NCBI RefSeq assembly: GCF_001619985.1
Contig: NW_017264203.1
Coordinates: 124,001-188,000, forward strand
DNA: 64,000 nucleotides
Direction: 5' to 3'
Source of the DNA: Xylona heveae TC161
Taxonomy: Eukaryota; Ascomycota; Xylonomycetes; Xylonales; Xylonaceae
Of this stretch, positions 1 through 8,787 are shown one piece after another (position 1 is the stretch's first letter; each line of letters starts with the position of its first letter). The position numbers were made by a program, and so were the translations under genes. The notes beneath the pieces were generated by a model. That model made no database searches. It was not told the origin of the DNA and saw only the letters and a program-made list of their open reading frames with translations.

Positions 1-657
1 AGTAATGTTGCAAGGTCCGAGCTCTGTCAAGTGTTAGCTATCGATTTCGAACAGATTTCGAGTCACATGCCTTGGAATAAACCAATCAGTGAGTCTGATC
101 CTGGGCCACCATTCAGCCAGAGCGTGACAGGCGCAGTCTGGGGACTGTGTCTGGCCTCGAAAAACCAGAAAAAGGTGTGAATATCACTATCCATAGTTAA
201 AATCTGAAAGGTTCCGGGAGATTAAGTTTAAGCTTGTGGAGAATTCACTTACTCGGCAAGGTCCACGTATCCAGAGTAGGAATTGACTCCAGGCGTGGTC
301 TGAATGCAAAGTCATTATTGAGCACTTTCACCTGGTAAAATCGATACGGAAACACTAGAGAGGTTTTCTCCCATGGGACCATTGCGCGCCCAATTCGCGA
401 CATGCGCAATGGCGTTGAGAGACAACAGTGTATGACAAAAAAAAAGCAAGGCATTGCGATTTTGTGTTGCCACTTACTTCGCAAACACCGGCTTTACCAG
501 GTTCCTTGTAGCGGATGGTCACGCCGGTAGGACTCTTTATGGTTTTGTAGTCGGTAATGTTTGCAGGCAGCTGCCTAGCGGAGAGAGGTAAATTGATAAA
601 AGCATCCGCCCCCAAAGCGGAGAGAAGCAGCGATGTTACTGCCGTCGTGATCTTCAT
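1..657 (-). CDS. Serine carboxypeptidase, peptidase family S10 (5' part, runs off the left edge)
   Basis: This is the N-terminal part of a secreted or vacuolar S10 carboxypeptidase, which removes C-terminal residues from peptides. Exons read on the minus strand are 657-478, 299-253, 186-71 and 23-1. The start at 657 gives a signal peptide ([20 protein letters not shown]). The spliced protein then reads [59 protein letters not shown] and ELGPCN. These are the family hallmarks, including the LNGGPG oxyanion-hole motif and the first conserved Cys. The catalytic Ser, Asp and His lie beyond the window. Introns 1 and 2 are GT-AG. Intron 3 (70-24, 47 nt) has a perfect GCTAAC branch site but a GC donor (AAG|GCATGT). 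Family assignment is firm; vacuolar versus secreted location is not decidable here. Confidence 0.9.
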
Positions 658-2421
658 CTTTTCGCCAGAACGCCCAATGTCGAGCCGCTCACACAATTGA
701 TTGATGGGATTTTGCGAGCTTAAGCCTGGCCTGAAGCAAAAAAGATGTGCGGATCCCCTTCATCATATAGCTCCAAGGTACCGCAAGAGGAGCTTAGCTC
801 ATAGGTGGAGGGGTAGCTGAGTAGTGGCTGAGCAATCCTGAAAGCTGGAGCAGTAGTAGGAGCTTCCCTTGTTCGACGAAGACCAGCTAGGTGCTACCCT
901 TGTAGTCTACGACATCATACACCATGCCATTTTGGATGCAAAATGCGAGAGTGGCTGCCTTCGACAGGTGCATCTGGTGTGACCGTGGTCCATGCTTCCC
1001 TGCAACAATCGATACCAAATGCCGGGAGTAATAGAAGCCTGAATTCCCAGTTGATGTTCATAGGGGGGAAGCTGCTGGTAAAGAGCGGCTTTAGTCGGCA
1101 TCACCTCAGATCAGTCCTGTCTATGCGAGCAGCTGAAAGAAGACTCATGGAATAGAACCCTTTTGGCCAGGGATTGTGTCACCGTAAGCCTTTTTTGCGC
1201 TCTCACAAACGGAGACTGATTGGCGAGTGCTAAACCTTGTCATAGTAGTAAACGTTCGAAAGATGTAGCACGATTAATGCAGCATGACCTCCGACACATC
1301 CCACCTATAGGGATGGGACAGACCCCATGGGAGGCTCGGCCCGGACAATGTTAGGGCCAAAATCCCCAGTGACGAGAATGATGATCATGCTGCAGAATTG
1401 CAGCAACCAGTCAATGTTGCGATGACGGTACCAGCCAACACCTTCCTGAAGAAATGTAGCGCCGTTGCAGTGAAGCCATCGATAAGCAATGACCGGGTAG
1501 ACCCCCGTCTTAAGATGACAAAGAGAGCCGTAGCAAAAAGCTCCGTTCAAAGACAAATACGAACTGTGGTGCCGTTTGCCTCATTATTGGCAAAATCTGC
1601 AAGGGCAAAGGTGATTGCATCACCCATATCGCGCAATCTAGCCAGGTCAGGCACCAAAGAGTTCTGGTGGTGGGAGTCTTGGTTGCTGTTATCGGCCCCA
1701 TCATTCCAAGTATCTCACCTGCCAATGGCAGACTAGCTCGTCAGTGCGCCCTGTCAATCCTTGTTCTCCCAACGCCTATCTTTGCTGTGTCTCTCACCGC
1801 CAGCCACCCCGAAAAGAGCCCGAACGAAAACTCAGGATTAAGGAAAGTCTAGCCGTAAAATTGTACAAGTACAGAGCAGTCAACAAGAAAATACCGATGA
1901 GGGATAAGTTAGGTACATTCTCATCCATCAATTCAAACGGAAGGTACAACCATAAGAAGTAGATAGTACGAGGTGTGTCGATGCATGTTTTTGGTGATCA
2001 GTGTACAAAGTAAAGTAAACAACTCATTTTCGAACGCCACGCCATGCTTGTACTGTGCATATAAGGTCTCGTGACCTTGACAAGTCCAATTGCAACGTTT
2101 TGGAATGAGCCGGTCCCATGAAAGAATCCATGATCAATGTCAAGGGGAGAAGGGTGGATTTTTGCCCGTGCGATCTCTTTCTTTCATATTTGCTTCTCCG
2201 CAAGGCAGCAGCTTCTTTCCTTTTTGTTTAGATAGTTGGTGTGCTGACGATGAGCGCGGGCGTTGAGAAGCTAATTCTGTCGGGCTACGGCGTCATTTGA
2301 TCACACACTGTATCTGCATATCCAATTGTTTCCCATTATCATGAGTGATTGAAATGGCAATGCTTCGTTTCTAGGCATATCCTTCTGACGCCTTGTCGAA
2401 ATTTTCATTTCCTGTAGGATG
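658..2421. other. Intergenic stretch with no supported gene
   Basis: This 1.76-kb gap lies upstream of the carboxypeptidase and downstream of the MDR dehydrogenase stop. Its first few hundred bases must include the carboxypeptidase promoter. Minus-strand frames at about 1305-1730 give protein-like runs such as DAITFALADFANNEANG and LLIDGFTATALHFFRKVL, but I could not place them in a family or join them with good splice sites. They could be a decayed or multi-exon gene. I see no RNA gene or repeat here. Confidence 0.4.
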
Positions 2422-3751
2422 CTACGCTCCTAAGCATAGCATGACTTTCATAACCAGATTGCCATCGTCGTCCACAGTTCTACCTGCCATCTCAAATGCT
2501 TCACGGGATTGCTCTAGCCCGCGGAAACGATGCGTTACTAATTTGCTGAAATCGGGGCCATCAGACGACGTTTTGGCAAACATCTCAATGCCTTGACTAT
2601 AGGTGTTTGCGTAGCGAAACGAGCCGAGTAAGTCAACTTCGCGAAGAGCAGCCGCAGAAATGGGAAGCTGCTGGATTGGCGTTCCCATCCCGATTAGCAT
2701 GACTCTACCTCCTGGTCGCGTGGCCTACGTAAAGTCAGCAACAGGAGCCAGGTGCGCATCAACCGCCGGAGAGAAAACTGACATAGATGGATGCCTGAGC
2801 ACAAGCTTCTACGCCCGTGCACTCAAAGACAGTGTCAACTTCGCCAACCTCATTCCCTTCGTCGGCCTTGATTTTGGCTATCGATGCTGCCGTGTCTTTG
2901 GCTATTTCCAGCTTCTCTTCAATGGTTCGACCTCGCGTTCTCGGCACGACAAAACCATGGGTAGCAAACCCATTTACAACCGCAAATTCTACCCTTCCTG
3001 GGTCGATGTCTGCGATTATCACGGTTTTCGATCCATTGGTCTTTGCCGTCGCGGCACATAATATTCCAACGGCGCCCGCCCCAAAAACCAGGGTTTTCGA
3101 CCCTTCAGGCAATTGCGCCCTCCTGCACGCGTGGATTGCAACACCCAAAGGCTCAAGAAGACCTCCAAGTTCAAGGGACACATTGTCGGGTAACCTAATG
3201 GAGAGAAATTATAAGCACTCTGTGGAGCCAAGGATGAGCTTGTCGCGCCGGCTTACTTATGGCACCATGCTGCTGGATGGTTGATTTTCTCTTGCAATGT
3301 CCCCTGAAAATGCGGAAATGCCTTTGCAGAACTTCGAAATTTCATCTCTTTGCAAATATTATATCTCCCTTGAGAGCATCGCTCGCATCGGCCGCATGGT
3401 AGGCCGACCTCTAACGCTACCCTGTCCCCAACCTTCAACGAAGTAACTGAAGAACCGACGTCTACTACTACTCCGGCCGACTCATGTCCGAGTGCTAGTG
3501 GTTCACGCACAAGTATGTCTCCATTGCGAAAGTGATTGAAGTAATGCAGATCTGATCCGCAGAGGCCGGTAGCTTGAACAGCTACTTGCACCTCTTCAGA
3601 GCCTGGAGGGCTGAGAACTTGATCTTCCTATTTGAGCATTAGACGACACGGAGAGCACAGAATGTAAAGAACTGGAACGTACTAGACGTAGATCTTTAGC
3701 AGCATGGAGCATTAATGCTTTGACGATTCCTTTTGAGCCCATATTGGCCAT
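2422..3751 (-). CDS. Zinc-dependent MDR dehydrogenase, sorbitol/xylitol/L-idonate dehydrogenase type
   Basis: This is an NAD(P)-dependent medium-chain polyol dehydrogenase of 384 aa, close to the usual 350-390. Exons on the minus strand are 3751-3683, 3627-3257, 3194-2783 and 2724-2422, all GT-AG and closing in frame. The GroES-like half has TGLCGSDLHY and LGHESAG (catalytic zinc Cys and His-Glu) and the four structural-zinc cysteines in LPCGRCERCSQGRYNIC. The Rossmann half has VFGAGAVGILCAATAK and an Asp pair (IADID) at the end of beta-2, which favours NAD. The start at 3751 (MANMGSKG) is first in frame after the promoter; a second ATG at 3742 is possible. It is divergent from the SDR gene and near myo-inositol oxygenase. 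L-idonate 5-dehydrogenase is therefore an attractive specific role, but sorbitol or xylitol dehydrogenase cannot be excluded. Confidence 0.92.
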
Positions 3752-4548
3752 CGTCAAACAGCGTTCATCCACGTTTGAATCTCGCAGGATGCAAGAGCGC
3801 AATGCTGCCTGGGATTAAATATCGAGATAAGTGAGAAATACCTCCGCGCCGTTCCCATAAGGAGAGCCATTGGGGAAACGTGAGCGAATAATGAAATCTT
3901 GATTGACGATTGTGATCAGGGCAATATGTGGGGGTGGGGGTCGAGATAACTTCATGGCACGGTAAGTCGACTCGGTCCCGCTCAAAACTTAACCGAATTC
4001 GCAACTGTACCACTGGAAGTTTACTGGGGTAATCAGCGGTGCTCCGGTAAAGACTAATGGTGGTGCAGCCAAAGTGTGCGGAGATGAGCCGAGTCTGATC
4101 AAAGCATACCAAACATTGCCAGAATATGAAGCACATCAAGAGACCATTTCTAAAAAAAAATTTATTAGGAGCTCTGAATTCGAATACTACCTCCAGAAGG
4201 CGAGCTATCACCATTCCTATGATTTCGCACTTGATACTATCTCCCACTGGAGCGATTTGCCGATTAATCGTGGTCCGCTACCGGAGCGTAAAAAGCTCGT
4301 GGGGGGACTCGTCTCCTCCCGTGGGGGTCACCTACTTTCGACAATGGATTATTATTATGATGATGCTTCAGTGCCACTTCGGTACAGCGATGAGCCGATG
4401 ATGATCGTAACTACCTAGATAGTCCGAGATTATTCCGCGGCCTTTCTTAAAGAGTTACAAGTAAGGTCTCCGAGCCCCCATATATCTTCTGGAACGCCCT
4501 GACCAAATCCTCGAGCATTACTCTGTCTTTGTACCATTTCTAATCCAA
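3752..4548. promoter_or_regulatory. Shared divergent promoter of the MDR and SDR genes, with CreA-like sites
   Basis: The 797-bp gap separates the two divergent start codons. GTGGGG words (SYGGRG, the CreA carbon-catabolite-repressor consensus) occur as a tandem pair at 3928-3939 and again near 4299 and 4321. CGG/CCG half sites of the Zn2Cys6 kind occur near 4036-4051 and 4271-4285 (for example CCGCTACCGG). ORFs here have no recognisable family and look like chance. The layout suggests joint control of the two dehydrogenases, with carbon repression; this is inferred from sequence words only. Confidence 0.45.
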
Positions 4549-5555
4549 ATGGCTTTGCAACTTTTCTCACTTGAGGGCAAGACTGCCCTAATTACCGGTG
4601 GAACGAGAGGCATTGGTCAGTCAATGACCGTTGCTCTAGCAGAAGTGGGGGCGGATATAATTCTCGTCCAGGTAAATTAAAATAGCACTGGCAACGGATT
4701 TCAACACTAATAACTCGGGATAGAGAGACACCACCAATACTCAAACCAAAGAATTGGTCGAGAAAGCGGGCCGGAAAGCTATCATCTACTGCGCCGATTT
4801 GTCTTCCCGAGACGAGGTCAAAAAGGTCGTCCCTATGATCATAAAAGATGGTTATCAAATTGACGTCCTCCTGAACTGTGGAGGCATCCAAAGGCGACAT
4901 CCCAGCGCCGAGTTCCCCGATGATGACTGGGATGAGGTAGCTCCGTGCAACAACCTAGGAACCGCTCGGAAAAACTAACTTCCCCAGGTGCTTCAAGTGA
5001 ATCTGACTTCGGTCTTCACCCTTTGTCGGGAAGTGGGTGCACACATGCTTTCCCGCTCGTCCGATGTGCATGGCCGTCGGGGAAGTATTATTGTAATGCT
5101 TTCCCCCTCAGTTTCCCTTTGATGATTGTGAATTGGTCTAACTCAGCTACTCACACACAGAATGTTGCTTCGCTTCTCTCCTTCCAGGGCGGCATTACTG
5201 TGCCAGCCTACGCGGCTTCCAAAGGTGGCGTCGCGCAGCTCACCAAGGCCTTGTCTAATGAGTGGGCAAGCAAGGGTACCTTGAACGGAAAAACTTTATG
5301 TGGGGAGAACTTCGGCTAATCGACATCCTAGGCATTTCGGTCAATGCAATTGCGCCTGGATATATTGCAACCGATATGAATACGGCGCTCATTAATGACC
5401 CGAACCGTGCCTCGAGCATCCTGTCTCGTATTCCCGTTGGAAGGTGGGGAAGCCCGGAAGATTTCAAGGGGGCCGTTGTATTCCTTGCCAGCAGGGCTAG
5501 TGCCTATGTCTCCGGAGAAATTCTAACGGTGGATGGGGGTTGGATGGGAAGATGA
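4549..5555 (+). CDS. Short-chain dehydrogenase, KduD/IdnO-like (gluconate-type keto-acid reductase)
   Basis: This is a classical SDR of 259 aa with five exons: 4549-4671, 4724-4936, 4988-5092, 5161-5275 and 5332-5555. Visible motifs are the cofactor loop TGGTRGIG near residue 15, the catalytic Tyr and Lys in AYAASKGG, and the C-terminal [12 protein letters not shown] and VDGGWMGR. The segment [19 protein letters not shown] resembles bacterial gluconate 5-dehydrogenase (IdnO). [13 protein letters not shown] and the C-terminus look more like 2-deoxy-D-gluconate 3-dehydrogenase (KduD). The usual NNAG motif reads NCGG. Beside myo-inositol oxygenase and a sorbitol/idonate-type MDR, a 5-keto-D-gluconate reductase role in D-glucuronate use is plausible. 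The SDR family is certain; the substrate is inferred. Confidence 0.93.
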
Positions 5556-6387
5556 AGGGCAGAATGACCCGAGCCGGGGAACATGGGATATAATGGAAGC
5601 ACTACATAGTGGACCGGGAGATGGATCGGCATCTCAAGATTTAGTAACGAGCAATGGTAGATAGGCCTCTGGTTGAGACAATTGAAGGGGGTAATACTTG
5701 GCCTGGAGAAGAAGGGCCATGAGAATAGGAATAATACCCTGGCAGACGTGATGAAACATTGGAATCCTCTTTACTCTGCGTCGGAAGGTGGTGTGGAGAC
5801 ATGACGAAGATACAGGACAATGAACCAATCCGAGGACCTCCAGATGCAACCTCTTCTGCTGTTGGTGCGGCTTGGCACCGTAATGTTTTTCCGGATCCAA
5901 AGGGATCTCCCTTCCGATCCGACGTCGCGGGGAAACCGAGAACGTGGCCTTGCCCTAATGGGGAAAAGGTCCAAACTCCTGGATCATAATCTCCACATTT
6001 AGCAGTAATCCAACTCCCCGCTCTAATGACATCCCGAAGCTCCTTTTTGAAACAGAACCCTATTGGCCGTCTTCCCGGCCGGAGGCGGCTGCTTGCGGAG
6101 TTGATATTGTGGAGAGTAACATGGCTCCCAGGGCAGGAAGCTACCTCGGAGGCCCTCTCTCCCAGGGAAACTGGTGTGAGCGCCTATCCACCCTCCATGA
6201 TGGCTCTGATCTGGCCTCCCATTACCTGAGAGCAAGGGGTGAGGTAGTATATTTATCAGCTTGCACTCGCCCACCTGAGCCGGCATAATATCTTCTGCTC
6301 ATTTTGTCGATCTTCATCATCAAAAATTTACAACAGTCAGTTTTTCCCTTTTGTTTCTTAATAATTGCAGTGGCACCAGCAGAGACC
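5556..6387. promoter_or_regulatory. Promoter and 5' leader region of myo-inositol oxygenase
   Basis: This 0.83-kb gap lies between two genes in the same orientation. It contains a GCGGGG word on the minus strand at about 6016-6021 (CreA-like) and a CCGG-rich stretch at 6066-6100. At 6336-6370 there is a possible 35-nt intron (GTCAGT donor, TGCAG acceptor). Splicing it would create a start codon split as A|TG and add MAPAET ahead of the annotated start. No separate gene was found here. Confidence 0.4.
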
Positions 6388-7393
6388 ATGTCTCCATCCT
6401 TTAACACTGAGCGTGACGGCCAGGCGCTTGAGGCCATCACAGATGACATCCAAGAAGTCAATGTGCTTAAGGCTGCGCTCAAAGTGAAGCAAGGAACTGC
6501 GACCGATGAAGAAATCAATATCTATGAAAAATCACAATTCGATGCTGAGAAAGACAAGGCCAAATTTCGAATGTATGAAGACGCATGTGACCGGGTCAAG
6601 AATTTTTATCGTGAACAGCACGAGAAGCAAACTGTTGCCTACAACCTGAAAGCCCGCAATGACTTCAAATCAAAGACTCGAGCAGAAATGTCCATCTGGG
6701 AGGCCATGGAGAGACTGAATACTGTAAGTTGCTGATGTGATTACGCTCCCCTGACTCAGAGTATGTATTAATCATGTCCTGCAGTTGATTGATGAGTCCG
6801 ACCCAGACACGTCCTTGAGTCAGATTGAGCATCTGCTTCAAACAGCCGAAAGCATCCGCAAGGATCGCAAACCTCGGTGGATGCAGTTGACAGGCTTGAT
6901 TCATGACCTCGGCAAGCTGCTCTTCTTCTTTGATGCACAAGGTCAATGGGACGTTGTCGGCGACACATTTCCCGTCGGCTGTGCCTTTGACAAGCGTATC
7001 ATTTATCCGGATACGTTCAAAAACAACCCTGACTACAACCACGAAATTTATGGTACCAAGTATGGTATCTACTCTCCTCGCTGCGGCTTGGACAATGTCA
7101 TGCTCTCGTGGGGACATGACGAGTATCTATACCACGTGGTCAAAGACCAGTCGACACTCCCTGACGAGGCTCTCGCCATGATCAGATACCATTCCTTCTA
7201 CCCATGGCATGCAGCGGGCGCATACCACGACTTGATGGATGAGCATGACAAGAAAATGCTAGAGGCCGTCAAAGCTTTCAACCCGTACGATCTTTACAGT
7301 AAGAGCGATGACGTGCCGAAAGTGGAGGAGCTCAAACCCTATTACCTTGAGCTGATTGATGAGTACTTTCCGAATAGGGTAATTAAATGGTAG
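6388..7393 (+). CDS. Myo-inositol oxygenase (inositol to D-glucuronate)
   Basis: MIOX is a di-iron HD-domain enzyme that cleaves myo-inositol with O2 to D-glucuronate, entering inositol into sugar-acid catabolism. Exons are 6388-6723 and 6785-7393 (61-nt intron), giving 314 aa against about 285 in animals and slightly more in fungi. Iron-ligand motifs are visible: LIHDLGKLL (His-Asp), [30 protein letters not shown] and RYHSFYPWH. The protein ends with the characteristic [24 protein letters not shown] region. I chose the ATG at 6388 ([11 protein letters not shown]). The possible upstream micro-intron would extend the protein by six residues. Its neighbours, two sugar-type dehydrogenases, suggest a small inositol/glucuronate catabolic cluster. 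Confidence 0.96.
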
Positions 7394-8787
7394 ATGGAGA
7401 TGAAATGGAGAAAACGACAAAGATGAGCACATTATGATATTTTAATGATACGGGTCCAAACGGAAAAGGACAGGAACGCAATTTTGGGCGACGACGTTTA
7501 TTGCACGTGGCATTCCAGCATATGATCTACATTCTATATATGATTTATTTATTTTTTTTCATACTCATTCATTTGTTATATCCCGCAGTTGTTTTTATTA
7601 TATACCTAAGGTTTTAAAATTCTTGTCAAACCCTCGCATCCGCAAGACGCAATCGCATACACTACGGATTAGGGAGTCCGGGGAAACTACCCCGCAAAAA
7701 TGGATTGGCCAGTGCACGGGCCGTTCGGCGCTAGCGGATTAACACAATTTACCCGCTCCGATGAGATTTCCTCCTCGGACCGACAATTCGCCGGAGCTCT
7801 GACTTCGTCAGATATACCGTAGACTGTTATGCGGAGTATTATCTACAAGATTGATGTCATGGGCTGCACTTTTGCATGAAAGATCATAGTAAATAATATT
7901 TCCCTCGGGAAACTTTTTTCGTTATCAATAATGGCTTGCTGTATTTTTAAATTCAATGACAGCACCCTATCTTGTAGCTTAGACTAGCTCATGGAGTCAA
8001 CTTTGTCTATAGCTGGGCTTAACTCTTATAGAAACAATGTTTCTGGGTCAATGATGATACTCCAGTTTATACATGCCTATTAATACCTTATGACGGCAGG
8101 GAGAAAAGGAATTGAAGAATATATAGAGGCGTTCAAGCTGTCGGATAACATACAGAATATCTCTTGCTTATGCATGCTCTGACAATTTCTTTCTAATTCG
8201 TTTATATGGATATGAGGCAAATATTTCCTCGAGCCATCTCTCGTGAGAACAAATCCCTTTGGTCTACATTTATACCCGAATGGCGAGAGAGAAATGATGC
8301 AGAGCTGCGGAGATAGCCGTGGATGGGGAAACGTCAAGTCTTTTTACCCCTGACTCGTCCCAAACGTACCAAGGCCTACGCGAGCGCTCGAGCCCCATCG
8401 AATATTTGGGTCGAGTATAGTTAACCAGCGCTTGAGATTTGACAGGTACAGACCTCTCATAGCTGATCGACAATAGTAATCTGCTACCCTTCATTTTGCT
8501 CTTGGAAATTTCTGTTCAATTTTGAGGAGAAATTAGTACACTGGCACGCAACGTAAGTGGTGTTGTTCCGAAGCCTGCCTGTGTGTTGTTGATCCCCTTT
8601 TGGGTCGTGGGAAGCCGCATTTACTCCGCACCCGCTTCGTGCAACTCAGCAATCGGCCTTGAGTGCTAATTTCATGATGCAGTCTCTCCGCTCTTGATGA
8701 TAATTTGCTTCCGCTGCCTCCGTTAGCCGCTTTGTCGGTGTCTGACGCCCGCTGCAATCAATCTCTCATTTGTTTACCGCACAAACC
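7394..8787. other. Intergenic gap between MIOX and the DOCK gene; no gene seen
   Basis: This 1.4-kb gap starts with the AT-rich MIOX 3' region (T-run near 7550), followed by the palindrome-rich block listed separately at 7660-7780 and then AT-rich sequence. Minus-strand ORFs at 8080-8337 and 8270-8494 have no recognisable domains and overlap one another. The last few hundred bases should hold the DOCK gene promoter. Confidence 0.5.
7660..7780. promoter_or_regulatory. Cluster of inverted repeats and CGG/CCG elements without an adjacent start codon
   Basis: Three elements lie within 120 bp. CGG-N10-CCG spans 7665-7680. CGGGG-AAACTA-CCCCG spans 7679-7694 and shares its edge with the first. TCCGATGAG at 7757-7765 is repeated inverted as CTCCTCGGA at 7771-7779 with one mismatch around a 5-nt loop. 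The paired CGG/CCG geometry is what dimeric Zn2Cys6 regulators bind. The block is GC-rich in an AT-rich setting, 270 bp after the MIOX stop and 1 kb before the DOCK start. It may control a gene now lost, or act at a distance. Binding is inferred, not shown. Confidence 0.45.
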
